A DNA stretch of 64,000 nucleotides. Origin: Flavobacterium luminosum. GTDB taxonomy: Bacteria; Bacteroidota; Bacteroidia; Flavobacteriales; Flavobacteriaceae. The stretch spans positions 248,001 to 312,000 of the forward strand of contig NZ_JAMLJM010000002.1 in NCBI RefSeq assembly GCF_023635005.1, written 5' to 3'. Positions within the stretch are counted from its first letter, which is position 1, and each line of letters opens with the position of its first letter. The position numbers were made by a program, and so were the translations under genes. A model generated the notes under the pieces. That model had not been told where the DNA came from. It worked only from the letters and a program-made list of their open reading frames with translations, and made no database searches. Below, piece by piece: positions 35,264 through 45,227 of this stretch.

Positions 35264-37036
35264 CTAGTTGTATATTTTTTCGTATAGTCCTTTATATTTT
35301 TCAAGGATTACTTTACGCTTTAATTTTAGGGTAGGAGTTAAATGTCCTTCCTCGATTGACCAGATATCTGGCGTTAATTCAAAACGTTTGATTTTTTCCC
35401 AATTCCCGAATTTAGTATTTAGTGTATCAACTTCTTGAGCAATTCTTTCAATAACTTTCGGATTGTTTACAATTTCTTCATTAGTAGCTCCTAGATTAAT
35501 TTTATGAATTTGAGCCCATTCTTTGATAAAATCGAAACTAGGTTGGATTATAGCTGCTGGCATTTTTTGACCTTCACCAATCACCATGATTTGCTCTATG
35601 AAGCGTGATTGTTTCATAGTATTTTCAAGAATTTGAGGCGCGATGTACTTTCCACCAGAAGTTTTGAACATTTCTTTTTTACGGTCGGTTATTTTTAAGA
35701 AACCTTCACTATCCACTTCTCCAATATCTCCTGTATGAAAATAACCGTTTACAATCACTTCCGAAGTCAATTTTTCATCTTTGTAATAGCCAAGCATTAC
35801 ATTAGGGCCTTTGCAAAGAATTTCACCATCTTCAGCGATTTTTACTTCTACGTTATCTAGTATTTTTCCTACTGTTCCGATTTTGAAACCATGATTTCTC
35901 ATGTCGTTTACAGCGATAACAGGTGATGTTTCGGTTAATCCATATCCTTCCATGATAGGGATTCCAGCTGCTGCGAAAACACGAGTTAATCTAGGTTGAA
36001 GCGCTGCACTACCAGAAACCATTAATTCTAATCGGTTACCAAGGGCTTCTTTCCACTTGCTGAATATTAATTTTCGTGCAATTTTAAGTTGAAATTCATA
36101 CCAAAAACCATTAGCTCCATAAGGTTCGTAGCGTAATCCTAAATCGATTGCCCAAAAGAAGATTTTCTTTTTAAGTCCTGTAAGTTCAGTTCCTTTTGCA
36201 TAAATTTTGTCATATACTTTTTCTAGAAGTCTTGGAACAGCCGACATTACCTTAGGTTTAACCTCTTTTAGGTTGTCGCTCATTTTTTCGATAGATTCTG
36301 CATAATAAATCGAAATACCATAATATTGGTATAAATACAAAATCATTCGCTCAAAAATGTGACAAACCGGCAAGAAACTTAAAGCACTCACATTACCCGA
36401 TTCAAAAGGAATTCTTTTTGAACTATCTAATACATTAGAAACAATGTTTTTGTGCGAAAGCATTACACCTTTTGGTTTTCCGGTAGTTCCGGAGGTATAA
36501 ATTATGGTAGCCAAATTATCAGTTGTTACACTGTTTTTGCGATCTTCTACTTCATTTTGGTTCGAAGTGTCTTCTCCCAAGGATAATAAATCTTTCAAAT
36601 TTTTTTCTCCTGGAATTTCATCGAAGGTGTAAACATCCTTTAAAGAAGGTACATTGTTTTTTATCGCATTAATCTTGTTTAAAACCTCGATATCCGACAC
36701 AATACAATATGTAGATTCAGAATGGTTTAAAATGTATTGGTAATCTTCTTCTGAGATGGTTGGGTAAATTGGAACCGTTTGCGCACCCGTTTGAAGAACA
36801 CCAATATCAGTAATATTCCATTCGGTTCTATTATTGGAAGAAATGATAGCGATCTTATCGTTTTTCTGAACCCCTAATTTTAAAAAGGCACGGGATAATG
36901 TATTGGCTTGGTCAATATATTGTTGTGTAGATGTTTTTACCCATTCGCCATTGTATTTTGTTACTAGGGCATCAGGTAAATTGTTGTTTTCCAGTTGATA
37001 ATAAGGAAAATCAAAAAGTCTTGTAATTTTGGTCAT
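35264..37036 (-). CDS. fadD: Long-chain acyl-CoA synthetase
   Basis: AMP-forming ligase that activates long-chain fatty acids for beta-oxidation or lipid synthesis. Of 590 residues, the ATP-binding P-loop TIIYTSGTTGKPKGVMLSH lies near residue 180. MEGYGLTETSPV is the core motif, GYFHTGDIGEVDSEGFLKI follows, and the catalytic lysine segment is near the C-terminus (LTPTLKLKRKVI). It is transcribed in the same direction as the fad operon but ends at its own terminator, so it is a separate unit upstream. Confidence 0.94.
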   Translation of the reverse strand: MTKITRLFDFPYYQLENNNLPDALVTKYNGEWVKTSTQQYIDQANTLSRAFLKLGVQKNDKIAIISSNNRTEWNITDIGVLQTGAQTVPIYPTISEEDYQYILNHSESTYCIVSDIEVLNKINAIKNNVPSLKDVYTFDEIPGEKNLKDLLSLGEDTSNQNEVEDRKNSVTTDNLATIIYTSGTTGKPKGVMLSHKNIVSNVLDSSKRIPFESGNVSALSFLPVCHIFERMILYLYQYYGISIYYAESIEKMSDNLKEVKPKVMSAVPRLLEKVYDKIYAKGTELTGLKKKIFFWAIDLGLRYEPYGANGFWYEFQLKIARKLIFSKWKEALGNRLELMVSGSAALQPRLTRVFAAAGIPIMEGYGLTETSPVIAVNDMRNHGFKIGTVGKILDNVEVKIAEDGEILCKGPNVMLGYYKDEKLTSEVIVNGYFHTGDIGEVDSEGFLKITDRKKEMFKTSGGKYIAPQILENTMKQSRFIEQIMVIGEGQKMPAAIIQPSFDFIKEWAQIHKINLGATNEEIVNNPKVIERIAQEVDTLNTKFGNWEKIKRFELTPDIWSIEEGHLTPTLKLKRKVILEKYKGLYEKIYN

Positions 37037-37101
37037 TATAGTTATGGCTAGGTTATATGGTTTGCAATGTAAATAAATTTAATAAAAATATCAATTTTTT
37101 G

Positions 37102-37584
37102 TTATTTTTTAAAATCTATTGATAGAGAATTCACACAAAACCGTTTTCCTGTTTCAGTAGGACCGTCATCAAAAATATGACCTAAGTGGCCTCCGCATCG
37201 AGCACAAAGAATTTCTACACGCTTCATACCGAAGCTATTGTCTGCTTTGTACTCAATTTTTCCCGGAATCGCTTCATCAAATGAAGGCCATCCACAGTTT
37301 GATTCAAATTTAGAATCACTCTCAAAGAGAGGTTCTTGACATCCGCCACACACATAGGTACCTTTTTCAAAATGAAGATTATATTCTCCAGTGTGAGCAT
37401 ATTCGGTTCCTTTTAAGCGAAGAATTCTATAACGTTCTTCTCCTAATTGCGCTTTCCATTCGGCATCTGTTTTTTCAATCGTGTATTTCATAGGTTTTTT
37501 GGTATATTCTTTTTTCTCTTGTCCGTGACAAGAAGTCATAAAAGATAAAATTATTAAAAATGTGATTTTTAGTAAACTATTCAT
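37102..37584 (-). CDS. msrB: Exported peptide-methionine (R)-S-oxide reductase (lipoprotein)
   Basis: MsrB reduces methionine-R-sulfoxide in proteins. Here a lipobox (FMTSCHGQ) gives a 160-residue exported lipoprotein. Zinc is bound by two CxxC pairs (CGGC and CARC), the substrate site is in SNCGWPSFDEAIP, and the catalytic cysteine is in RFCVNSLSIDF. It overlaps the upstream hydrolase by 8 bp, suggesting a shared transcript. An envelope MsrB fits with the exported SODs in the window as protection of surface proteins. Confidence 0.95.
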   Translation of the reverse strand: MNSLLKITFLIILSFMTSCHGQEKKEYTKKPMKYTIEKTDAEWKAQLGEERYRILRLKGTEYAHTGEYNLHFEKGTYVCGGCQEPLFESDSKFESNCGWPSFDEAIPGKIEYKADNSFGMKRVEILCARCGGHLGHIFDDGPTETGKRFCVNSLSIDFKK

Positions 37585-38431
37585 GGATAAAAGAAATTAT
37601 TTTGGTAATAACAGCTGGATCTCCTAGTATTTTTCTGTGACCCAATTTTTTGGTAATCATAATTTGACCGTCGGACAAATGTTTATGAATGTTGTGTGCG
37701 CAAAAAACGGGAACATCGTTATCTTCTTCATCGTGAATGACTAATGTTGGGATGTTTACTTTCTTGGCTGCTTCATGAGCCGCGTAGTCTTCCATTGGAA
37801 CTCCGAATTTCTGTTCAAAAAACATTTTCATTTTATTGACGATACTATGTTTTAAACCTAATTTGTCTACAAAATCAATTAAGATATCTGTAATTTTATC
37901 TCCACTGCCAATCACTACAGCTTTTTTAACATTGAGTCCTTGTTTGACAGCATTCAGTACCGACATGCCTCCTAAAGAATGTCCTATAGCATAATCAAAA
38001 GGTCCGTATTTCTTTTCTAATTCTAAAATTGAAGCAATAAATTCGGTCATAATAGTTGACGAACTTGATGATTTTCCGTGACCGGGAGCATCAAAACTAA
38101 TGGTTGCATATCCTTGTTTTAGAAGTTCATCAGCTATTTTTACTAATTGCGTTCCTCTTCCGGACCATCCGTGAACTAATAAAATCTTCTTTTCACTATT
38201 GCCATAAAGATAAGTAACTATTTCTTTATTGATTTTCGGAACAAAAACTTTTTCTTGTTTCGAATTTTTGTCCATTTCATGTTCTCGTTTTGGAGTTTTG
38301 TGCTTTATGGGAGTGGTGAAAATTTTAGTGGCTAATCTGGTAACTAAGTCCTCTGAAAAAAATTCAACTAGTTTTAAACTGTATTTTAATGGTTTAGGAA
38401 CCTCAATTCCTTGATGCTTCTTAGATTTCAA
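37577..38431 (-). CDS. Alpha/beta hydrolase
   Basis: A 284-residue alpha/beta-hydrolase-fold protein with the oxyanion segment LLVHGWSGRG, nucleophile elbow IGHSLGGMS, acidic residue in IHDEEDNDVP and a late histidine in KLGHRK. The substrate is unknown. The N-terminus (MKSKKHQG) starts at a TTG; the first ATG would be residue 53 and would remove the segment with VPKPLKYSLKLVEFF that resembles related proteins as I recall them, so I keep the TTG. It overlaps msrB by 8 bp. Confidence 0.82.
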   Translation of the reverse strand: MKSKKHQGIEVPKPLKYSLKLVEFFSEDLVTRLATKIFTTPIKHKTPKREHEMDKNSKQEKVFVPKINKEIVTYLYGNSEKKILLVHGWSGRGTQLVKIADELLKQGYATISFDAPGHGKSSSSSTIMTEFIASILELEKKYGPFDYAIGHSLGGMSVLNAVKQGLNVKKAVVIGSGDKITDILIDFVDKLGLKHSIVNKMKMFFEQKFGVPMEDYAAHEAAKKVNIPTLVIHDEEDNDVPVFCAHNIHKHLSDGQIMITKKLGHRKILGDPAVITKIISFIHE

Positions 38432-38569
38432 TTTTTTTTATTTTAAATGGTAATGCAATTTACAATTTGGTACGAAATTTGACTCTTAAAATTATGATAA
38501 TTTTAGAAAGTATTTTTGTAAAATTTATTACTTTTAAGGTAGCATCACTAAATATCAAATTAATAAAAC

Positions 38570-39382
38570 ATGAAAAAAATAATAGCATCTGTAGGGCTTT
38601 TGATCTTAGCTTATTCTTGTACTACTAATCCATTTACTGGACAGAAAACGATGGCTTTGGTGCCAGATAGCGAGATTTTCCCAATGTCATTTCAACAATA
38701 CAGCCAATTTTTGTCTGAGAACAAAGTAGTTACAGGAACCAAAGACGCTATGCGTGTAGAGTCTGTAGCTAACAAAATTAAAGTAGCTTCAGAGCGTTGG
38801 TTAAACGCTAATGGTAATATTGACTATTTGAAAGACTATAAATGGGAATATAAATTAGTTGATAGTAAAGAAGTAAACGCTTGGTGTATGCCAGGTGGTA
38901 AAATTGTGGTATACACGGGTATTTTACCAATTACAAAGGATGATGCTGGTTTGGCAGCTGTCTTAGGTCATGAAGTAGCTCATGCTTTAGCGAATCATGG
39001 ACAACAACGAATGAGTGCTGGATTAATTCAACAAGCAGGCGGAGTGGCAGTGGCGTTGGCCACTAAAGATAAATCACCCGAAGCTCAGCAAGCATGGATG
39101 CAAGCCTATGGGGTAGGAAGCCAAGTAGGAGGAATGTTGCCTTTTAGTCGTACCCATGAGACGGAAGCTGATAAGATTGGTTTGTTGTTAATGACTATAG
39201 CAGGATATACTCCAGAAAGTGCTGTTCAAGTTTGGGAAAGAATGAGTGCTATGTCGGGAGGTCAAACTCCTCCAGAATTTTTAAGTACTCACCCAAGTAA
39301 CCAAACCCGTATAGATAACTTAAAATCTTGGATTCCTCAAGTAAAAGAGGAAGCAGCAAAATTTAATGCTAAATCCAAATAA
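38570..39382 (+). CDS. M48-family metalloprotease lipoprotein (BepA/Oma1-like)
   Basis: A signal peptide with lipobox (LAYSCTTN) gives a 270-residue lipoprotein. The zinc motif HEVAHALANH is at about residues 133-142, and the downstream ligand is in ETEADKIGL. Family relatives (BepA, LoiP, YcaL) process or degrade outer-membrane proteins and the LPS assembly machine in the periplasm. A TATTTTTG promoter-like box is at 38511-38518. It is followed by a terminator before the UMF1 transporter. Confidence 0.93.
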   Translation: MKKIIASVGLLILAYSCTTNPFTGQKTMALVPDSEIFPMSFQQYSQFLSENKVVTGTKDAMRVESVANKIKVASERWLNANGNIDYLKDYKWEYKLVDSKEVNAWCMPGGKIVVYTGILPITKDDAGLAAVLGHEVAHALANHGQQRMSAGLIQQAGGVAVALATKDKSPEAQQAWMQAYGVGSQVGGMLPFSRTHETEADKIGLLLMTIAGYTPESAVQVWERMSAMSGGQTPPEFLSTHPSNQTRIDNLKSWIPQVKEEAAKFNAKSK

Positions 39383-39408
39383 ATAAAGAAAAAAGTGTAT
39401 TTTCGAAG

Positions 39409-39432
39409 CTCCTACTAAGTAGGAGTTTTTTT
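39409..39432 (+). terminator. Terminator of the M48 gene
   Basis: An 8-bp stem CTCCTACT/AGTAGGAG with a minimal loop is followed by seven T. Confidence 0.75.
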
Positions 39433-39450
39433 ATTTTCAAAAAATACATT

Positions 39451-40746
39451 ATGAGTCAATTTCCAAAAGGAGATCCAAAACTTCTGAATGCCTGGGCTTT
39501 CTATGATTGGGCAAATTCAGTTTATAGTTTAGTTATTACTTCAGCTATTTTTCCAATTTTTTACGAAGCCATTTTTAAAATCGAAAATCGAGATTATGTT
39601 GACGTCTTTGGATATCATTTCAAAGATACAGCAATGATTACCTTTGTTACAGCATTAGCTTTTTTGTTAGTAGCATTAATGTCTCCAATTTTGTCTGGGA
39701 TAGCCGATTATGTTGGAAATAAACTAGCTTTTCTTCGCTTTTTTTGTTATTTGGGAGGGTTGTCTTGTATTAGTTTATATTGGTTTAATGTTGACAATTT
39801 CTTTTTAAGTTATACCGCATATCTGTTAGGTCTGATAGGTTTTTGGGGAAGCCTTGTTTTTTATAATTCATACCTTCCGGATATAGCTTATCCAGAACAG
39901 CAGGATAAGGTAAGTGCTCGTGGATTTTCTATGGGGTACATTGGAAGTACGATCTTACTAATTTTAAATCTGGCTATGGTAATGTTGGTGCCGGATGAAG
40001 AGAAAATAGAAATGATGCGATACTCCTTTGTAATGGTGGGTATTTGGTGGATAGGTTTCAGTCATGTTACGTATCATTATTTGCCTAAGGGAGTAGCTAC
40101 CGGTCATAAAGTAACCAGAGCCGTGGTATTGGATGGTTATCACGAGTTAATCAAAGTATGGAAAGAAGTGAGGCAAAATTTGGTTTTAAAAAGATATTTG
40201 GCAAGTTATTTTGTTTTTATCATGGCGGTACAAACAGTAATGCTTATTGCCACTTATTTTGGAGCCGAAGAAATTGCATGGGAAACGGAGAGTCAAAAAA
40301 CCACAGGTTTAATTATAAGTATTTTAGTAATTCAAATAGTTGCTGTTTTGGGAGCTTTTTTAACTTCACGAGCTTCCGGTAAATTTGGAAATTTGAGAGT
40401 ACTTATTTTTTTAAACATGTTCTGGGCTGCCCTATGTGGTTTTGCTTTTTTCGTAGAAACGCCCAATGAATTTTATGCCACAGCAGGTTTTGTTGGATTA
40501 GTCATGGGAGGGATTCAGTCCTTGGCGCGTTCTACTTATTCTAAGTATTTGCCTGAGACTCCAGATACAGCGTCTTATTTCAGCTTTTATGACGTTACAG
40601 AAAAAATAGGAATCGTAATAGGGATGTCTGTTTATGGGATTATAGATCAGGTTACAGATTCTATGAGAAATTCAATTGTTTTTCTGGGAGTATTTTTTGT
40701 GATAGGAGTACTCTTATTACTGAGAGTTCCTGGTAGAAAGCAATAA
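39451..40746 (+). CDS. UMF1-family MFS transporter (Atg22-like)
   Basis: A 431-residue inner-membrane protein with about twelve membrane segments. It starts with PKLLNAWAFYDWANSVYSLV, the hallmark of the UMF1/Atg22 group of the major facilitator superfamily. The segment GIADYVGNKLAFLRFF fits the motif A loop, and GGIQSLARSTYSKYLP is typical of the C-terminal half. In fungi Atg22 exports amino acids from the vacuole; bacterial substrates are not established. It stands alone after a terminator. Confidence 0.88.
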   Translation: MSQFPKGDPKLLNAWAFYDWANSVYSLVITSAIFPIFYEAIFKIENRDYVDVFGYHFKDTAMITFVTALAFLLVALMSPILSGIADYVGNKLAFLRFFCYLGGLSCISLYWFNVDNFFLSYTAYLLGLIGFWGSLVFYNSYLPDIAYPEQQDKVSARGFSMGYIGSTILLILNLAMVMLVPDEEKIEMMRYSFVMVGIWWIGFSHVTYHYLPKGVATGHKVTRAVVLDGYHELIKVWKEVRQNLVLKRYLASYFVFIMAVQTVMLIATYFGAEEIAWETESQKTTGLIISILVIQIVAVLGAFLTSRASGKFGNLRVLIFLNMFWAALCGFAFFVETPNEFYATAGFVGLVMGGIQSLARSTYSKYLPETPDTASYFSFYDVTEKIGIVIGMSVYGIIDQVTDSMRNSIVFLGVFFVIGVLLLLRVPGRKQ

Positions 40747-40779
40747 AATTCAATTCAAACAAATTTTAAATCAAAATAA

Positions 40780-41448
40780 ATGAAAACTAAATTAACTAAA
40801 CTAGCTTTTGCTTTTTTTTCCGTGTCATTTTTATTCTTGACCTCATGTAGTAATGATGATGCAAATAATGGAACTTCAACCGGAAATTATTTGCCTATGG
40901 CAATTAACAATAAATGGTCATATCTGGATCAGAATGATCAAATCGATGAGATGCACATCATTGAGAAAGAAAATTTAAATAATAAAACATACTATAAAAT
41001 AGACACTCAAAAAGAGTCTGAAGAGTTGGGCTATCCTGTTGAATCGTGGTTTGCTAAATCAGGGGCAAAATATTTTACAAGAACGGCTTTTGAAATGCCA
41101 ATTTACAATGCAGAGGTTTCCCCCATGGAAGTAATTATTCTGCAAGATGATTTAGAGGTAAATCAAACTTGGACACAAAATTTTAAATTAACAATTAAGG
41201 TTTATGGTCAAGGATCTCAATCTTTACCCGTTACAGTTACTGGAAAAATAATTGAAAAAGGAGTTTCGGTAAATGTACAAGATGTGAATTATGATGAGGT
41301 AATCCAAACAAATGTCAAAATTGATATTAATGGAACCAAAACAGAAACTAACTATTGGTTTGCTAAAGACGTTGGGGTTGTAAAATCAATAACGACAATA
41401 GACGGAACTATCAGCACCAGTGAATTAATTAATTATACATTAAACTAA
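40780..41448 (+). CDS. Hypothetical exported lipoprotein, probably surface-exposed
   Basis: A 222-residue protein with signal peptide and lipobox (FLTSCSNDDANN). The acidic residues right after the cysteine resemble lipoprotein export signals that route Bacteroidota lipoproteins to the cell surface (inference). The rest is beta-rich, with repeated short strands (WFAKSGAKYFTR and NYWFAKDVGVVKS), as in small beta-sandwich lipoproteins. No function can be assigned. It follows the UMF1 gene by 33 nt and ends at a terminator. Confidence 0.8.
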   Translation: MKTKLTKLAFAFFSVSFLFLTSCSNDDANNGTSTGNYLPMAINNKWSYLDQNDQIDEMHIIEKENLNNKTYYKIDTQKESEELGYPVESWFAKSGAKYFTRTAFEMPIYNAEVSPMEVIILQDDLEVNQTWTQNFKLTIKVYGQGSQSLPVTVTGKIIEKGVSVNVQDVNYDEVIQTNVKIDINGTKTETNYWFAKDVGVVKSITTIDGTISTSELINYTLN

Positions 41449-41467
41449 ATTCACAAACGCAATCATT

Positions 41468-41497
41468 AAAAATTCCGATTAACCTCGGAATTTTTTT
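41468..41497 (+). terminator. Terminator of the lipoprotein gene
   Basis: An 11-bp stem AAAAATTCCGA/TCGGAATTTTT with a 6-nt loop and T run. Confidence 0.85.
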
Positions 41498-41526
41498 ATG
41501 GCATAGAACTTGACTAATCTTTAATG

Positions 41527-41565
41527 CTGAAAAACTGCAATGGTTTCATTGCTCTTGATTTTCAG
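41527..41565. repeat. Nested inverted repeat upstream of lon
   Basis: An inner 6-bp pair GCAATG/CATTGC (4-nt loop) sits inside an outer 7-bp pair CTGAAAA/TTTTCAG, ending 78 nt before the lon start. There is no T tail, so it is not a terminator; it could be an operator or leader structure. Confidence 0.5.
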
Positions 41566-41643
41566 TAGAATGGCTGGTTTTATTGCTCCATTGTTTTAAC
41601 TAAACCAGTTAATGTTTAATGACAAAATGACTTAAATTATACT

Positions 41644-44094
41644 ATGTCTCAACAAAAAATACATACGCTTGACAGTTTGTCACTTCAAGAGTTAGATCAT
41701 GAAGCAGATTTAATTCCTCTACTCACTCCAGAAGATGAGGAGGAAATGAATAACGAAAAATTACCGGTTGATTTACCTATTCTTCCATTGCGAAATACGG
41801 TTTTGTTTCCTGGTGTTGTAATTCCTATTACGGCAGGAAGAGATAAATCTATTAAATTGATTAACGATGCAAGTAATTCGGATAAAATTATTGGTGTTGT
41901 TTCTCAAAAGAATGAAGAAGATGAGGATCCAAACGAAAGTCAAATCCACAAAGTGGGTACGGTGGCACGAATTCTTCGCGTTTTAAAAATGCCTGATGGA
42001 AACGTAACGGTTATTCTTCAAGGTAAAAAGCGTTTCGAAATAGATACAGTTACCACAACAGAGCCTTACATCAGAGCGACGATAAAAGAAGTGGAGGAGC
42101 TAAGACCTAAGAAAAACGATAAAGAATTTCAAGCTATTATCGATTCGGTTCGTGAATTGGCTATTCAAATTATCAAGGAAAGTCCAAATATTCCAACAGA
42201 GGCTACATTTGCTATTAAAAACATAGAAAGCAATCCTTTCCTAGTAAACTTTGTGTCATCTAATATGAATCTTTCAGCAACAGAAAAACAAGCGTTGTTG
42301 GAAGAAAATGATTTAAAGGAAAGAGCGCTAAGTGCCTTGAAATTCATGAATATCGAGTTACAGAAATTAGAATTGAAGAACGATATTCAATCAAAAGTAC
42401 GTTTCGATTTAGATCAGCAGCAACGTGAATATTTCTTGCAACAGCAAATGAAAACCATTCAGGAAGAGTTGGGAGGTGTTTCACATGAAGCTGAAATTGA
42501 AGAAATGCGTAAAAAAGCATCCGAAATGGATTGGGATGCTAAAACAAGAAAACATTTCGATAAAGAAATTTCAAAATTGCAACGTACCAACCCTAATTCT
42601 CCGGATTTTGGTATTCAACGCAACTATTTAGAATTGTTTTTAGAGTTACCATGGAATAAGTATTCTAAAGATAATTTCGATCTAAAACGTGCACAACAAA
42701 TTCTAGATAGAGACCATTTTGGTTTAGAAGATGTAAAGAAAAGAGTAATAGAGCATTTGGCGGTTCTAAAACTTCGAAACGATATGAAATCTCCTATTTT
42801 ATGTTTTACAGGACCTCCGGGAGTGGGTAAAACATCAATAGGAAAATCTATAGCCGAAGCTTTAGATCGTGAATATGTTCGTATGTCTTTAGGTGGTTTG
42901 CGCGATGAAGCTGAAATCAGAGGACATCGTAAAACCTATATCGGTGCTATGCCGGGAAGAATTATACAAAGTCTAAAGAAAGCTGGAACATCAAACCCTG
43001 TATTTATTTTAGATGAGATAGATAAGTTATCGGTAAGTCATCAAGGAGATCCGTCTTCGGCATTATTAGAAGTACTTGATCCTGAACAAAACAAAGAGTT
43101 TTACGACAATTTCCTAGAAATGGGTTACGATTTGTCGAAAGTTCTATTCATAGCAACTTCTAATAACATTGCTAATGTTCAGCCCGCTTTGCGTGACCGT
43201 ATGGAGATTATCACCATGACAGGTTATACCATCGAGGAAAAAATAGAAATTGCCAAACAACATTTGGTTCCTAAACAGATCAAAGAACACGGATTAACGT
43301 CTAAACAATTGTCTATCGGGAAAAAACAAATCGAGAAAATTGTAGAAGGATATACCCGTGAATCAGGAGTTCGTGGTTTAGAGAAAAAGATTGCCCAAGT
43401 CGTACGTCATGCCGCTAAGTCTATCGCGTTGGAAGAAGAGTACAACGTAAAATTAACGGATCAAGATATTGTAACGATTCTAGGTGCTCCAAAATTAGAA
43501 AGAGACAAGTACGAAAATAACGAAACGGCTGGAGTAGTTACCGGATTGGCTTGGACAAGTGTTGGAGGAGATATTTTATTCATCGAATCTATTATATCCG
43601 AAGGTAAAGGTTCTTTGACTTTTACCGGAAATATGGGAACGGTGATGAAAGAATCCATTACCATTGCTATGGAATACGTAAAAGCAAATGCCGAGAGATT
43701 AGGTATTAATCCTGAAATTTTTGCGAAACATAATATCCACGTCCATATTCCGGAAGGGGCAACGCCTAAGGATGGTCCAAGTGCAGGTATTGCAATGTTA
43801 ACGTCGTTGGTATCATTGTTGACGCAACGAAAAGTGAAAAAACATTTGGCCATGACTGGAGAAATCACCCTTAGAGGAAAAGTGTTGCCAGTAGGAGGAA
43901 TCAAAGAAAAAATCTTAGCAGCCAAAAGAGCTAAAATCAAAGAGATCATTCTGTGTATTGAAAATAAGCGAGATATCGATGAAATTAAACCGGAATATAT
44001 AGAAGGTTTGACCTTTCATTATGTGAATGAAATGACCGAAGTTCTCGAAATTGCCATAACAAAAGACAAAGTCAAGAACGCAAAAAAATTATAA
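41644..44094 (+). CDS. lon: ATP-dependent protease Lon
   Basis: Cytosolic AAA+ serine protease for damaged and regulatory proteins. The 816-residue protein has the LAN substrate domain (LPILPLRNTVLFPGVVIPI), Walker A GPPGVGKTS at about residue 390, Walker B VFILDEIDK, and the Lon catalytic dyad: Ser713 in PKDGPSAGIAM and Lys756 in GGIKEK. It is a single-gene unit with a hairpin terminator. The start ATG precedes SQQKIHTLDS; an acidic N-terminal tail of about 40 residues comes before the LAN domain. Confidence 0.98.
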   Translation: MSQQKIHTLDSLSLQELDHEADLIPLLTPEDEEEMNNEKLPVDLPILPLRNTVLFPGVVIPITAGRDKSIKLINDASNSDKIIGVVSQKNEEDEDPNESQIHKVGTVARILRVLKMPDGNVTVILQGKKRFEIDTVTTTEPYIRATIKEVEELRPKKNDKEFQAIIDSVRELAIQIIKESPNIPTEATFAIKNIESNPFLVNFVSSNMNLSATEKQALLEENDLKERALSALKFMNIELQKLELKNDIQSKVRFDLDQQQREYFLQQQMKTIQEELGGVSHEAEIEEMRKKASEMDWDAKTRKHFDKEISKLQRTNPNSPDFGIQRNYLELFLELPWNKYSKDNFDLKRAQQILDRDHFGLEDVKKRVIEHLAVLKLRNDMKSPILCFTGPPGVGKTSIGKSIAEALDREYVRMSLGGLRDEAEIRGHRKTYIGAMPGRIIQSLKKAGTSNPVFILDEIDKLSVSHQGDPSSALLEVLDPEQNKEFYDNFLEMGYDLSKVLFIATSNNIANVQPALRDRMEIITMTGYTIEEKIEIAKQHLVPKQIKEHGLTSKQLSIGKKQIEKIVEGYTRESGVRGLEKKIAQVVRHAAKSIALEEEYNVKLTDQDIVTILGAPKLERDKYENNETAGVVTGLAWTSVGGDILFIESIISEGKGSLTFTGNMGTVMKESITIAMEYVKANAERLGINPEIFAKHNIHVHIPEGATPKDGPSAGIAMLTSLVSLLTQRKVKKHLAMTGEITLRGKVLPVGGIKEKILAAKRAKIKEIILCIENKRDIDEIKPEYIEGLTFHYVNEMTEVLEIAITKDKVKNAKKL

Positions 44095-44100
44095 AAGAGG

Positions 44101-44129
44101 AAACGGCTAATTTTTTAGCCGTTTTTTTT
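44101..44129 (+). terminator. Terminator of lon
   Basis: A 10-bp stem AAACGGCTAA/TTAGCCGTTT with a TTTT loop and a run of T. Confidence 0.85.
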
Positions 44130-44183
44130 ATAAAAAATAATATCTTCGCCATTGCGTTATCAATAATCATTTGTCAGTAATTC

Positions 44184-45200
44184 ATGCAAAAGAAAATTTA
44201 TATTCTCTTATTCTTTGCAATATATCATTCGACTTTTGCACAAGTAGGTGGAAAAAGCGTTTTTCAATTTTTGAACAATGCTTCTTCACCAAGACAAGCG
44301 GCACTAGGAGGAAAGACTATTACTAATTACGATTACGACGTTAATCAGCCATTGTTTAATCCAGCAACGATAAATGATGAAATGCATGGTAAGTTAGGAT
44401 TAAATTATGTAAATTATCTTGCAGATATAAGTTACGGCTCGGCTGCCTACGCTTATACTTACGATAGGCACTTGCAAACTTTTCATGCTGGAATAACTTA
44501 TATTAATTACGGAAAATTTGATGGAAGAGATGAAATGGGTAATTCCACCGGAAGTTTTTCAGGTAGCGAAGTAGCCTTATCTCTTGGCTATGCTTACAAT
44601 GTTCCGTATACCGATTTATATCTTGGTGCCAATGCTAAATTTATTTCTTCCACTTTAGAAACCTATAATTCTTTGGGCATCGCTACCGATTTGGGCGCAA
44701 TTTTCAAAGACGAAAAAACCAATACCAATTATGGATTGGTAATACGTAATCTCGGTACACAAATCACAACCTACAACGGAATGCGAGAAAAACTCCCTTT
44801 AGAAATTATTGCTGGAGTTTCTCAAGAACTCGAAAATGTACCCATTCGCTGGCATTTAACCTTAGAAAATTTACAACAATGGAAAGTAGCTTTCTCTAAT
44901 CCGGCGCGAGAGGAAGAAACTATAGACGGAGGAGTTCAGGAAGAAAAAGTTACTTTTTTAGGAAATACATTTCGTCACGTGATTCTTGGAGCAGAAATAT
45001 TACCTACAAAAGGAATTAATTTTCGTTTGAGTTATAATTTTAGACGTGCTGCCGAATTGAAATTGGTAGAACAAAGAACATTTGCGGGAATTTCTGCCGG
45101 TTTCGGACTTCGTTTCAGTAAATTCAGATTCGATTATTCGTATTCAAGATACACTTTGGCTTCTAGTACCAGTCAGTTCGGATTAATGATTAATTTGTAG
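44184..45200 (+). CDS. porQ: Type IX secretion system protein PorQ
   Basis: PorQ is an outer-membrane protein of the type IX secretion attachment complex (with PorU, PorV, PorZ) that processes and anchors cargo on the surface. The 338-residue protein has a signal peptide (cut near STFAQ) and begins with the family pattern GKSVFQFLNNASSPRQAALG, then beta strands typical of a 14-strand FadL-like barrel, with a terminal strand ending FGLMINL. It is followed by cmk, and this porQ-cmk linkage recurs in Bacteroidota. The C-terminal ATP-binding domain of cmk is separate. Confidence 0.9.
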   Translation: MQKKIYILLFFAIYHSTFAQVGGKSVFQFLNNASSPRQAALGGKTITNYDYDVNQPLFNPATINDEMHGKLGLNYVNYLADISYGSAAYAYTYDRHLQTFHAGITYINYGKFDGRDEMGNSTGSFSGSEVALSLGYAYNVPYTDLYLGANAKFISSTLETYNSLGIATDLGAIFKDEKTNTNYGLVIRNLGTQITTYNGMREKLPLEIIAGVSQELENVPIRWHLTLENLQQWKVAFSNPAREEETIDGGVQEEKVTFLGNTFRHVILGAEILPTKGINFRLSYNFRRAAELKLVEQRTFAGISAGFGLRFSKFRFDYSYSRYTLASSTSQFGLMINL

Positions 45201-45227
45201 CCAAACCATAGAAAAAAAATAATTGTA

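Noticed and set aside
43461..43949. 162-codon open frame antisense to lon
   Set aside because: It lies inside a well-conserved gene in the opposite strand and has no promoter or family motif; the same reasoning removes the antisense frames over ftsH, valS, fadE, fadA and rpsA.
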